From Pseudomonadota bacterium (GTDB lineage: Bacteria; Pseudomonadota; Alphaproteobacteria; Acetobacterales; Acetobacteraceae): a stretch of 59,749 nt of DNA. Location: positions 5,887 to 65,635 of the forward strand of contig JAJZNE010000100.1 of the NCBI GenBank assembly GCA_021847995.1. Reading direction: 5' to 3'. A model generated the notes under the pieces. The model saw nothing but the letters and a program-made list of their open reading frames with translations, did not search any database and was not told the origin of the DNA. Within the stretch, counting starts at the first letter, position 1. The number at the start of each line of letters is the position of its first letter. Of the stretch, positions 32,811 to 42,243 are shown piece by piece. The position numbers and the translations under genes are program-made.

Positions 32811-34148
32811 ATGCGGTTGCTGCGACCCCTGTATGTCCAGGTGCTGATCGCGATTGCGCTCGCCGTGCTGCTCGGCCTTCTCTCACCCTCCGCCGCCGTC
32901 GCCATGAAGCCGCTCGGCGACGCCTTCATCGCGCTGCTGCGGATGCTGCTCGGCCCGATCATCTTCTGCTCGGTCGTGCTCGGCCTTGCCCATGTGCGCG
33001 ACATGGCGCAACTCGGCCGCCTCGCCGCCAGGGCGCTGCTCTATTTCGAGGGGATGACGACGCTGGCGATGGCGCTCGGCTTCATCGCCGCCAATCTGGT
33101 GCGCCCGGGCGCCGGGCTGCATGCCGGCACGATGGCGATCGACGCCGGGGTCGCAAAGATTGCCGGCGCGGCAAGCCATTTCACTGCCGTCGGCTTCTTC
33201 CTCAGCATCATTCCGGCAACCCCGGTCGATGCCTTTGCCAGGGGCGAGATCCTCCAGGTGCTGTTCATCTCGGTGCTGACCGGCGCCGCCCTCAGCGTCG
33301 GCGGCGCCGGCGCCGATTCGCTGATCCTGCGCATGATCGGCGAAGCCCAGCACATCCTGTTCCGCATCCTGGGCTTCGTCATGCGGGTGGCCCCGCTCGG
33401 CGCGTTCGGGGCGATGGCGGCGGCGGTCGGCGCGTTCGGGGCGGCGACGCTGCTCTATCTCGTCCAGGTGGTGGTGCTCTACTGGGCCGTTTCCGTGCTG
33501 TTCGCGGTGGGCGTGCTCGGCCTCGTCGCCGCCGCCGCGGGGCTGTCCATCTTCGCGCTGCTGCGCCTGATCCGGGAGGAACTGCTGCTGGTGCTCGGCA
33601 CCGCCTCGGGCGAAGTGGCGCTGCCGCGGCTGATGCTGAAACTGCAACAGGCCGGCTGCGACGGCGCCGTCGTCGGCTTCGTGCTTCCCGCGGGCTACAG
33701 CTTCAATCTCGACGGCACCTCGATCTATATGGCGATCGCGGTCGCCTTCATCGCGCAGGCGACCGATACGCCGTTCGATGCCTGGCAGCAGCTCGGCGTT
33801 CTCGCGATCCTGCTGCTCACCTCCAAGGGCGGTACCACGGTCGCCGGCGGCGCCTTCATCAAGCTCGCGGCAACCCTGGAGACGGTGCGCAGCCTGCCGC
33901 TGAACGGTCTCGGCCTGCTGTTCGGCATCGACCGGCTGATGGCGACCTGCACCGCGCTGACCAACGTCGTCGGCAACACCGTCGCCGTCTTCGTGATCGC
34001 GAAATGGGAAGGGGCGTTCGATCGCGACCGCTTCGCAACCTTCATCCGGCAGATGCCGGCGGCGCCGTCCCCGGTGCCGCCCGATTCAGCAGCGCCTCAG
34101 CAGGAGACAGTGGCATGCGTGTCCGAGACCTTCGCCCCGGGGAAATGA
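32811..34148 (+). CDS. C4-dicarboxylate:cation symporter (DctA/GltP family)
   Basis: This 445-residue inner-membrane transporter of the dicarboxylate/amino acid:cation symporter (DAACS) family would import succinate, fumarate, malate or a related acid. GTASGEVALPRLM corresponds to the re-entrant loop 1 serine-rich motif. GYSFNLDGTSIYMAI is the transmembrane-7 motif, and LTSKGGTTVAGGAFI the second loop. Length is typical. GAGGAA precedes ATG 32811 by about 8 nt. The next gene starts 34 nt inside its 3' end, so it heads an operon running to about 37.8 kb. Tartrate-like acids are possible substrates given tarD. Confidence 0.92.
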   Translation: MRLLRPLYVQVLIAIALAVLLGLLSPSAAVAMKPLGDAFIALLRMLLGPIIFCSVVLGLAHVRDMAQLGRLAARALLYFEGMTTLAMALGFIAANLVRPGAGLHAGTMAIDAGVAKIAGAASHFTAVGFFLSIIPATPVDAFARGEILQVLFISVLTGAALSVGGAGADSLILRMIGEAQHILFRILGFVMRVAPLGAFGAMAAAVGAFGAATLLYLVQVVVLYWAVSVLFAVGVLGLVAAAAGLSIFALLRLIREELLLVLGTASGEVALPRLMLKLQQAGCDGAVVGFVLPAGYSFNLDGTSIYMAIAVAFIAQATDTPFDAWQQLGVLAILLLTSKGGTTVAGGAFIKLAATLETVRSLPLNGLGLLFGIDRLMATCTALTNVVGNTVAVFVIAKWEGAFDRDRFATFIRQMPAAPSPVPPDSAAPQQETVACVSETFAPGK

Positions 34149-34663
34149 ACGCCGCCCAGCGTCGCGTCGTCGATGCCACCGTGGCCGGCAAGCGCGGGCG
34201 CATCCCGCCGCCGCTGCGCGCCTGGCTGCACAGCCCGGAACTGGCTGACCGGGCGCAGCGCCTCGGCGAGTTCGTGCGCTACGAGACGACGCTCGGCCCG
34301 GCCCTGTCGGAACTCGCGATCCTGGTCACGGCGCGCTTCTGGACCGCGCAGTACGAATGGTACGCCCACCGGCGGGAGGCGCTGAAGGCCGGCGTCGATC
34401 CCGCCGTGATCGCCGCCATTGCGGCACGGCGGGTGCCCGATCTGCCCGATCCCAGGGCACGGGTCGTCTATGACTACGCGACGGCCCTGCACACCGGACA
34501 TCGCGTGCCGCAGGCGCTGCATGACGAAGCCGTGCGCCTGCTCGGCGAGGCGGGGGTGGTCGAACTGGTCGGGCTGCTCGGCTATTACACGCTGATTTCG
34601 ATGACCCTCAATGCTTTCGCGATCGGGCTGCCCGAAGGCGAACAGCCCGAACTCGCGGACTGA
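34115..34663 (+). CDS. Carboxymuconolactone decarboxylase family protein
   Basis: This 182-residue all-helical protein resembles the CMD family (PF02627). The characteristic stretch is LSELAILVTARFWTAQYEWYAHRR, then AGVDPAVIAAI. There are no cysteines, so it is not an AhpD-type peroxidase and fits the gamma-CMD branch. GGAG lies 10 nt before ATG 34115, and the start lies 34 nt within the transporter gene, a strong sign of co-translation. It may act on a lactone or keto acid from the adjacent monooxygenase pathway, but no active-site residue can be pinned down. Confidence 0.87.
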   Translation: MRVRDLRPGEMNAAQRRVVDATVAGKRGRIPPPLRAWLHSPELADRAQRLGEFVRYETTLGPALSELAILVTARFWTAQYEWYAHRREALKAGVDPAVIAAIAARRVPDLPDPRARVVYDYATALHTGHRVPQALHDEAVRLLGEAGVVELVGLLGYYTLISMTLNAFAIGLPEGEQPELAD

Positions 34664-34679
34664 ACGGAAGGAGGGTGCC

Positions 34680-35492
34680 ATGCGCGGGCGCTTGCAGGGC
34701 AAGGTCGCGATCGTCACCGGCGCGGGCTGCGTCGGGCCGGGCTGGGGCAACGGCCGGGCGACGGCCGTCGCGTTCGTGCGCGAGGGGGCGCAGGTGTTCG
34801 CCGTCGATATCGACGCCGACGCGATGGCGGAAACGGTGGCGCGGGCGCAGCAGGTCGCGGATGTGAACGGTGGCACCCTGCGCACCCATCTCTGCGACAT
34901 GACCGACGGCGCACAGGTGCGCGACATGGTCGCCGCCTGCCGCGCCGCCTGCGGACGGCTCGATGTGCTGGCCAACAATGTCGGCGGCTCCGCCCCCGGC
35001 GGCGTGGTCGCGCTCACCGAGGGCGCGTGGGACCGGCAGATCGACGTCAACCTCAAAACCGTGTTCCTGGCCTGCAAGCACGCGATCCCGGCGATGATCG
35101 AGGGCGGCGGCGGCGCCATCGTCAACACTGCGTCCACCTCCGCCATCCGCTGGACCGGCGCGCCGCAGGTCGGCTACGCTTCGGCAAAGGCGGCGATCAT
35201 CCAGTTCACCCGCGTCACCGCGGTCGAATATGCGCCGCACGGGATCCGCGTGAACACCGTCGTTCCCGGCCAGATGCACACCCCGATGGTGGAGGCGCGG
35301 CTGGCCGCGCAGCGTACCGGCGGCGACGTGGCCGCGCTGCTGCAAAGCCGGCTGCGGCGCATCCCGCTCGGCTTCATGGGCGACGGGCGCGACACCGCCG
35401 CCGCGGTGCTGTTCCTCGCCTCCGACGAGGCGCGCTTCATCACCGGCACCGAACTCATCGTCGATGGCGGTATGAGCGCCCGGTGCGATTGA
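34680..35492 (+). CDS. Short-chain dehydrogenase/reductase
   Basis: This 270-residue NAD(P)-dependent oxidoreductase has a glycine-rich loop TGAGCVGPGWGNGRATA. The loop is several residues longer than the usual TGxxxGIG, a feature of one SDR subgroup. NNVGGSAPGG, the catalytic-Ser region NTASTSAI and the YASAK motif (Tyr, Lys) are intact, and the C-terminal ELIVDGGMSARCD is typical. GGAAGGAGGG precedes ATG 34680 closely. It lies between the CMD-family protein and the FAD monooxygenase in one operon. The substrate is probably a hydroxy acid or alcohol intermediate. Confidence 0.92.
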   Translation: MRGRLQGKVAIVTGAGCVGPGWGNGRATAVAFVREGAQVFAVDIDADAMAETVARAQQVADVNGGTLRTHLCDMTDGAQVRDMVAACRAACGRLDVLANNVGGSAPGGVVALTEGAWDRQIDVNLKTVFLACKHAIPAMIEGGGGAIVNTASTSAIRWTGAPQVGYASAKAAIIQFTRVTAVEYAPHGIRVNTVVPGQMHTPMVEARLAAQRTGGDVAALLQSRLRRIPLGFMGDGRDTAAAVLFLASDEARFITGTELIVDGGMSARCD

Positions 35493-35500
35493 GCGGCGCG

Positions 35501-36715
35501 ATGGCCGGCCCGGCGCGAACCCCGCACATCCTGATCGCCGGCGGCGGCATCGGGGGGCTGACGGCGGCGCTGGCGCTGCTGCAACGCGGCTTCGAGGTGA
35601 CGGTGTTCGAGCAGGCGGCGGCGCTGCGGGAGGTCGGCGCCGGGGTGCAGATCAGCGCCAACGGCGTGCGCGTGCTCGCCGCCCTCGGTGTCGCGGAGGC
35701 ACTGGCGGCACTGTCCTGCGAAGCGGCCGGCAAGGAAATCCGGCTGTGGAACAGCGGCCAGACCTGGAAACTGTTCGACCTCGGCGCGCAGTCGGTGGCG
35801 CGCTACGGGTTTCCCTACTACACCGTCTTCCGTCCCGATCTGCTCGGCGTGCTGGCGGAAGCGGTGCGGCGCCTGCACCCCGGCGCGCTCCGGCTCGGCG
35901 TCAGGGTCGATGGCTTCACCCAGGAAGGTGGCCGGGTCACCATCCGCTGCGCCGACGCGGGCACCGCGACGGGCGACGCGCTGGTCGGCGCCGACGGCAT
36001 CCATTCGCGCGTGCGCCATACCCTGTTCGGCGCCGACGCGGCGGCGTTCACCGGATTGATCGCCTGGCGCGGCGTGATCCCGATCGCACGCCTGCCGTCG
36101 CATATGCGCCGCTTCGTCGGCGTCAACTGGGTCGGGCCGGGGCGCCATGTCGTCCAGTATCCGCTGCGCCGCGGTGCGCTGATGAACTTCGTCGGCATCG
36201 TCGAACGCCGCGACTGGCAGGTCGAATCCTGGACCGCCCGGGGCACGCCGGCCGAACTCGCGGCCGATTTCGCCGGCTGGCATGACGACGTGCAGGCGAT
36301 GATCGCGGCGATCGCCGCCCCCCACAAATGGGCGCTGATGCAGCGCGCCCCGCTCGCCCGCTGGTCGGCGGGCCATGTCACGCTGCTCGGCGATGCCTGC
36401 CATCCGATGCTGCCGATGATGGCCCAGGGCGCGGTGCAGGCGATCGAGGACGGCTACGTGCTTGCCCGCACGCTCGCCGATGCGGCCGGCGACGTACCGG
36501 CCGCCTTCCACCGCTATGAACGCGCCCGCCAGGACCGCACGGCGCGGCTCGTGCATCTCTCGGCCGGGAATGCGCAACGCTTCCACAACCCGCTGCTTGC
36601 CGATCCGGCCGGGGCGCAGGGCTATATCGATCACGAATGGGCGGAGGCGCGGGTGCATGCCCGTTATGACTGGCTGTTCCGCCACGATGCCGTCGCCGGC
36701 CCGCTCCCCGCGTGA
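35501..36715 (+). CDS. FAD-dependent aromatic hydroxylase (salicylate hydroxylase-like)
   Basis: This 404-residue group A flavoprotein monooxygenase should hydroxylate an aromatic acid using NAD(P)H and O2. The FAD loop ILIAGGGIGGLTAALALL is at the N-terminus. The second FAD/NADPH motif is GADGIHSRVR, and GDACHPMLPMMAQGAVQAIED is the third conserved motif. Relatives include salicylate, 3-hydroxybenzoate and 6-hydroxynicotinate hydroxylases, and this sequence alone does not decide among them. ATG 35501 begins 8 nt after the SDR stop. Together with the transporter and CMD-family genes it suggests uptake and oxidation of an aromatic or alicyclic acid. Confidence 0.9.
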   Translation: MAGPARTPHILIAGGGIGGLTAALALLQRGFEVTVFEQAAALREVGAGVQISANGVRVLAALGVAEALAALSCEAAGKEIRLWNSGQTWKLFDLGAQSVARYGFPYYTVFRPDLLGVLAEAVRRLHPGALRLGVRVDGFTQEGGRVTIRCADAGTATGDALVGADGIHSRVRHTLFGADAAAFTGLIAWRGVIPIARLPSHMRRFVGVNWVGPGRHVVQYPLRRGALMNFVGIVERRDWQVESWTARGTPAELAADFAGWHDDVQAMIAAIAAPHKWALMQRAPLARWSAGHVTLLGDACHPMLPMMAQGAVQAIEDGYVLARTLADAAGDVPAAFHRYERARQDRTARLVHLSAGNAQRFHNPLLADPAGAQGYIDHEWAEARVHARYDWLFRHDAVAGPLPA

Positions 36716-36797
36716 TCGCCGCTGACCGGCCCGCCCGCTTGGCGCCCGGCCGCGTCCGGCGCAAAATCCGCAGCCGTCACGACGAGGGGAGGGCGGG

Positions 36798-37802
36798 ATG
36801 CGGCTCGCGGTGCTGGATGACTGGCAGGGTGTGGCGGAACAGAGCGCCGACTGGTCGGCGCTGGCGGCGCGGGGCGTCGCCGTGTCCTTCTTCACGGCGC
36901 CGCTCGGCGGCGTCGAGGCGGCGGCGGCGGCGCTCGCCGATTTCGACGCCCTCATCGTCATGCGCGAACGCATGGCGGTGCCGGCGGCGCTTGTCGCGCG
37001 GTTGCCGAAATTGCGCCTGATCTCGCTCACCGGCCGGCGCTCGCCGGTGCTCGATGTGCAGGCATGCACGCACCACGGCGTGCTGGTGTGCCACACCGGC
37101 GGCGAACTGTCCTCGGCCGCGACGGCGGAGCTTGCGGTTGGCCTGCTCATCGGCGCGATGCGCCACCTGCCGGGCGCCGATGCCGCCACCCGCGGCGGGC
37201 GGTTCCAGGGCACGGTTCCCGCCGGCACCGCGCTGCACGGGCGGACGCTCGGCCTGATCGGCCTTGGCCGCATCGGCGCGCGCGTCGCCCGGGTCGGGGC
37301 CGCGCTCGGCATGCGCGTGCTCGGCTGGAGTCCCAATCTCACCGCCGAACGCGCCGCCGGGGCCGGGGCGACGCTGGCGGACAAGGCCACGCTGCTGGCG
37401 GAGTCGGATGCCGTCAGCCTGCACCTCGTGCTGTCGGAGCGGACCCGCGGTGTGCTCGGGGCCGACGATCTGGCGCGCATGAAGCCGGGTGCGGTGCTGG
37501 TCAACACGTCGCGCTTCCCGCTGGTGGAGGAGGCGGCGCTGATCGCCGCCCTGCGCGCACGCCGCATCACCGCCGCCCTCGACGTCTTCCCGGAGGAGCC
37601 GCTGCCGCCGGACCACCCGCTCCTCGGCTGCCCGAATACGGTGTTGACGCCGCATCTCGGCTACTGCACGCAGGAAGTCTATGCCGAGTTCTACGGCGAC
37701 AGCATCGCCAACGTGCTCGCCTTCCTCGACGGCGCCCCGCTGCGCATGATCAACCCCGAAGTGCGGCAACACGCGCGCCAGGGCGCGCCCGGTCTGCCCT
37801 GA
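36798..37802 (+). CDS. D-2-hydroxyacid dehydrogenase
   Basis: This 334-residue NAD(P)-dependent dehydrogenase belongs to the phosphoglycerate/glycerate dehydrogenase family. LGLIGLGRIGARVARVGAALG is the dinucleotide-binding loop, followed by the catalytic Arg region NTSRFPLVEEAAL. The acid residue lies in ALDVFPEEPLP and the catalytic His in TPHLGYCTQEVY. It starts 82 nt after the monooxygenase, so it may have its own promoter. Its stop codon lies inside a 15-bp tandem repeat (37788-37832), which also codes the last few residues, GLP. Confidence 0.92.
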   Translation: MRLAVLDDWQGVAEQSADWSALAARGVAVSFFTAPLGGVEAAAAALADFDALIVMRERMAVPAALVARLPKLRLISLTGRRSPVLDVQACTHHGVLVCHTGGELSSAATAELAVGLLIGAMRHLPGADAATRGGRFQGTVPAGTALHGRTLGLIGLGRIGARVARVGAALGMRVLGWSPNLTAERAAGAGATLADKATLLAESDAVSLHLVLSERTRGVLGADDLARMKPGAVLVNTSRFPLVEEAALIAALRARRITAALDVFPEEPLPPDHPLLGCPNTVLTPHLGYCTQEVYAEFYGDSIANVLAFLDGAPLRMINPEVRQHARQGAPGLP

Positions 37803-37832
37803 CCCGGTCTGCCCTGCCCCGGTCTGCCCTGA
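37788..37832. repeat. Three tandem copies of a 15-bp repeat at a gene end
   Basis: The unit CCCGGTCTGCCCTGA occurs three times without gaps: 37788-37802, 37803-37817 (last base C) and 37818-37832. The first copy carries the TGA stop of the hydroxyacid dehydrogenase. Copy-number change would leave that protein intact because the stop is in copy one. Replication slippage is the simplest origin. Confidence 0.85.
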
Positions 37833-37898
37833 CCGCAGCCGCCGATGACGCGCGATCCCGCCGGCGCGCCCGGCACGGCAGCGGCCGGGTCAGGGCGC

Positions 37899-39455
37899 TT
37901 ACCGCCGGTCCGCCACGGCCGCCGGCGCCATCAGCGCCGCCCCGATCGCCTGCCCGCGCGGCACGCCGAGTCCCGTGCAGGCGTCCCAGCCGGGGCCGGC
38001 GTCGTAGCCGATGGCGCTGCCCTCCGGGCGGTTGCTGCCCACCGTGATGTCGCGCAGCAGACCCGGCGAGGCATAGAGACGCGGCAGAAAAAACCCCGCC
38101 GGCCGGGCCGCGGCGGCGTTGACCAGGGCGATCAGCCCCGCCCACAGCGGCGCCACCGCGCTGGTGCCGCCGACCGTGCCGGTCTGGCCGTTGACGACGA
38201 TGCGGTAGCCGCTGCCCGGTGCCGCATTGCCCGCCACGTCGGGCACGCCGCGGCCCGGCCTGCCGGTGTCGAGATTGACCGGCAGCCGCGCCCCCTGCTG
38301 GAACGACGGCACCGGATAGAGGGTGCTGATCCCTCCGCCGGTGCCGGAGGTGCCGTCGTTCCACACCACCTCCTGCACGATGGCGCCGCCCGCGACCGTG
38401 ATCGCCGTCCCGCCGCAGCCGATCGCCCACGGGCTGGAGGCCGGGAAATCGACATGCGCCCTGCCGTCCGCCACGCCATCCGTCGCCAGGCTGTCGCCCG
38501 CGGCGGCCAGCACGGAAAGGTTCAGCTCCGCCGCGTCCTGCAACAGCGTGTCGATCGTCTGTCGCGCCGGCGCCGGCCACGCCGGCTCGGGTCCGCCCCA
38601 GGAAATGGAGATCACCTGCGGGCGGTGCGTCATGTCGTTGCTGGCCGCCGACAGCGCATCGGCAATCCCGGCCTCGGTGTTCGGCGCGAAATAGAGACAG
38701 ATCGCCGCCCCCGGCGCGGCCCCGCCGGCAACCTGGATATCGAGCGCCACTTCGACATCCGCGCCGCTCTCGGGAACCGGCCGGTTGGCCGCGCCATCGA
38801 CGCCGACCGCGCTCAGTGTCGGAACCGGCAGCCCCATCGCCTGGAACGCCGCCGCGACATCGGACGCAAGATAGCCGCCGCCGAGTTCGATCAGCGCGAT
38901 GCACACCCCCGCGGCGGTCTTCTGCGTGGGAAACCCGTACAGGGCGGCGACCTGATCCGGCCGCAACCCGGCCTGCTGCGCCGGCGCCAGCAGGCGGCGC
39001 GAACGCGGCCGCGCGATCGGGCGCGTATCCAGGCCGAGCACCGACTCCACCACCTCATGCAACGGCCGCGGCAGGAACAGCGGCGCCGTGCGCACCCGGA
39101 AGATCCCGCCTTCGCCGCGGAAGGCGCGAAGCGTGGTGCCGAAGGCCCGCTCCATCTGCGCCGCGGTGCCGGACAGGCGCACCAGCCGCCGCGCCGGCTC
39201 GGCGGCGACGTGCAATCCATGGGCGGCGGCGAACGCGGCAACGCGGTCGATGTCGTCGCGGTGCAGTGCCGCCCGCTGGGCATGCCGCGCGAGGCGGCGC
39301 TGCTGCGGGTCCGCCGCCATCGCCGGATCGGCGGCGGCGGCGCGGCGCCGCAGATACAGGCTGACCTCGATCGCCTCCTCCGCCGCCACGTCTCCGGCCG
39401 GTGTCGCGCCGTCCGGTGGCAGCGGCGCCGCCGCAAACAGCATCGTGTCGCTCAT
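37899..39455 (-). CDS. Peptidase S53 (sedolisin/kumamolisin-like)
   Basis: This 518-residue acid-active serine-carboxyl peptidase has an N-terminal pro-kumamolisin activation domain (about 1-150), then the catalytic domain. The triad is complete: Glu235 and Asp239 in VEVALDI, Ser432 in GGTSAVAPLWAG, and the oxyanion Asp321 in AAAGDS. YDAGPGWDACTGLG near the end matches the calcium-site region. The N-terminus MSDTMLFAAAPLPPDG shows no signal peptide, unusual for a family that is normally secreted as a proenzyme. Its ATG overlaps the stop of the upstream S10 peptidase as ATGA, so the two are translated together. Confidence 0.92.
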   Translation of the reverse strand: MSDTMLFAAAPLPPDGATPAGDVAAEEAIEVSLYLRRRAAAADPAMAADPQQRRLARHAQRAALHRDDIDRVAAFAAAHGLHVAAEPARRLVRLSGTAAQMERAFGTTLRAFRGEGGIFRVRTAPLFLPRPLHEVVESVLGLDTRPIARPRSRRLLAPAQQAGLRPDQVAALYGFPTQKTAAGVCIALIELGGGYLASDVAAAFQAMGLPVPTLSAVGVDGAANRPVPESGADVEVALDIQVAGGAAPGAAICLYFAPNTEAGIADALSAASNDMTHRPQVISISWGGPEPAWPAPARQTIDTLLQDAAELNLSVLAAAGDSLATDGVADGRAHVDFPASSPWAIGCGGTAITVAGGAIVQEVVWNDGTSGTGGGISTLYPVPSFQQGARLPVNLDTGRPGRGVPDVAGNAAPGSGYRIVVNGQTGTVGGTSAVAPLWAGLIALVNAAAARPAGFFLPRLYASPGLLRDITVGSNRPEGSAIGYDAGPGWDACTGLGVPRGQAIGAALMAPAAVADRR

Positions 39456-41074
39456 CGCCTGCGCCCCTGCTGCCGGGCAAGGATGCGCGCCGCCGCCGCC
39501 GGCTCGCTCGCCGCGGCATAGAGCCGCACCAGTTCCGCCTTCAGCGCGGTGCGGGAAGGTCCGTCGAGGTAGATCATGTGTCCGGACGGGTAGTAGCGCA
39601 CCGCCAGGTTGCGGCGCACCGCCGCGTTGTCGAGCGGCATCGCCTGAAGATCGCGCGTCGTCTGATGGAACGGCGTGACCGAATCGTAGTAGCCGTTCGC
39701 CGACAGCACCTTCAGATCGACATTGAGGCTCATCGTCGCCGCCAGGTCGCCGGCGGTATAGAGGATCACATCGCCCTTCGCGTCCACCCCCATCTGCGCG
39801 CCGGTCGGGTCGATATGGCTGAAATTCCAGTATCTGAAGGCCTGATCGTTCAGATCGGTGAAGGCGGAGACGGAAGTATAGCGCAGCTCGTCGTTCAGGT
39901 AGCTGTTCCACATCGCGGTGTAGATGCCGTTCACCGCCGTCATCGTGGGATCGTTGCCGCCCGATCGCGGGTCGATCCGCCCTGCGATGCCGGTGTCGAT
40001 CCCGGTCGCCCGTCCGTCATAGGCGCCGAGCGCCAGCCCCCTGTCCCTGAGCAGCGTCAGCAGGAACAGCGCTGTGCCGCGATCGTCGGTGGCGGCGACA
40101 TCGAGCGACCAGCTCAGCAGCGTCGTCCGGTCGATCCCGATATCCGCCGCCAGTTGCTGCACCACCGCCGCATCGGCCTGCGGAAACTGCTTCAGCGCCG
40201 TGGCATAGGGACCGGCGGCAAACCCCATCATCGCCTCCGCGAACGGCGGCAGCGTCGGCGGCGGAGGGGACAGGCCGAGACGATGATGATACCACGCATC
40301 CGCCGCCCAGGTCGGCAGCAGCCCGACCGGATTGCCGGCCTCGCGGTAGTCGAGGATGGAGGATTGCAGGGTCAGCCCGTTCAGATCGACGCCGGCCTCG
40401 TGCAATTTGTACGACAGCACCGCGGTGCGCGCCGTGCCGTACGACTCGCCATACAGGAACTTCGGCGAATTCCAGCGGTCGTTCGCGGTCAGGTAGCGTT
40501 CGATGAACTGCACCAGCGATGCGGCATCGGGGTCGGTGCCCCAGAAATCGCGGTTGCGGTATGGCGCGATGGCGCAGGAATAGCCGGTGCCGACGGGATT
40601 GACGAAGACGAGATCGCTCGTATCGAGCAGGCTGTCGGTGTTGGTCTCGATCCGGTACGGCGCGGGCGGGGTGAAATCCGGCAGGGCGGTGCGGATGCGC
40701 ATCGGCGCGAAGGAGCCGAGCAGCACATAGACCGACGACGATCCGGGGCCGCCGTTGTAGAAGAACGTCACCGGCCGCGTGTTGCGGTCCGCCCCGTCGG
40801 CGGTGAACGCGACATGGAAGAACGTCGCGTTCGGCTGCGAACTGCCGGCATCGACGGTGACGAGATGGCCGGCCCGCGCCGTGTAGCGGATCGTCCGTCC
40901 GTCCAGCACGATCGCGTGATGCGTGACGGCGGCCTGCTCCGTCGCCACCGCCGCCGGCACCTGGTCATCGGGGCCGTTGCCGTAGGCGATGGGATCGGCA
41001 TAGGGCTGGTCCCGGTCGGCGAACCGGACCGGCCGCGCGGCGGCCCGCTCGGTTTCGGGCGAATTGGTTGCCAT
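39452..41074 (-). CDS. Peptidase S10 (serine carboxypeptidase-like)
   Basis: This 540-residue alpha/beta hydrolase fold peptidase should remove C-terminal residues from peptides, with optimum at acid pH in known members. FFYNGGPGSSSVYVLLGSFAP is the oxyanion-hole motif. The nucleophile is Ser211 in GESYGT, Asp464 lies in SANGYYDSVTP and His499 in PSGHMIYLD, so the triad is complete. ATG 41074 has GAGGAA about 9 nt upstream. No signal peptide is visible, either from this start or in the open frame upstream. It is the first gene of a two-gene unit with the S53 peptidase. Confidence 0.9.
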   Translation of the reverse strand: MATNSPETERAAARPVRFADRDQPYADPIAYGNGPDDQVPAAVATEQAAVTHHAIVLDGRTIRYTARAGHLVTVDAGSSQPNATFFHVAFTADGADRNTRPVTFFYNGGPGSSSVYVLLGSFAPMRIRTALPDFTPPAPYRIETNTDSLLDTSDLVFVNPVGTGYSCAIAPYRNRDFWGTDPDAASLVQFIERYLTANDRWNSPKFLYGESYGTARTAVLSYKLHEAGVDLNGLTLQSSILDYREAGNPVGLLPTWAADAWYHHRLGLSPPPPTLPPFAEAMMGFAAGPYATALKQFPQADAAVVQQLAADIGIDRTTLLSWSLDVAATDDRGTALFLLTLLRDRGLALGAYDGRATGIDTGIAGRIDPRSGGNDPTMTAVNGIYTAMWNSYLNDELRYTSVSAFTDLNDQAFRYWNFSHIDPTGAQMGVDAKGDVILYTAGDLAATMSLNVDLKVLSANGYYDSVTPFHQTTRDLQAMPLDNAAVRRNLAVRYYPSGHMIYLDGPSRTALKAELVRLYAAASEPAAAARILARQQGRRR

Positions 41075-41174
41075 CGCGTGCGGTTCCTCTCCCCGTGCCG
41101 CCGCGCCCGGGCGGGCACGCTCGTTTCGCGACGGTGAACGCACGAATCGGCGATCGGGTTCCGCGCGCGTCCGC

Positions 41175-42212
<1,038 letters not shown>

Positions 42213-42243
42213 TCCTCCCTGGCTGCGAACCTAGCGAACGCCC

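Noticed and set aside
35174..37570. 798-codon antisense open frame opposite the SDR, monooxygenase and dehydrogenase genes
   Set aside because: There is no recognisable domain, and the plus-strand genes carry all expected motifs.
37788..37832. Possible CRISPR fragment
   Set aside because: The 15-bp units are contiguous with no spacers, and no cas gene is nearby.
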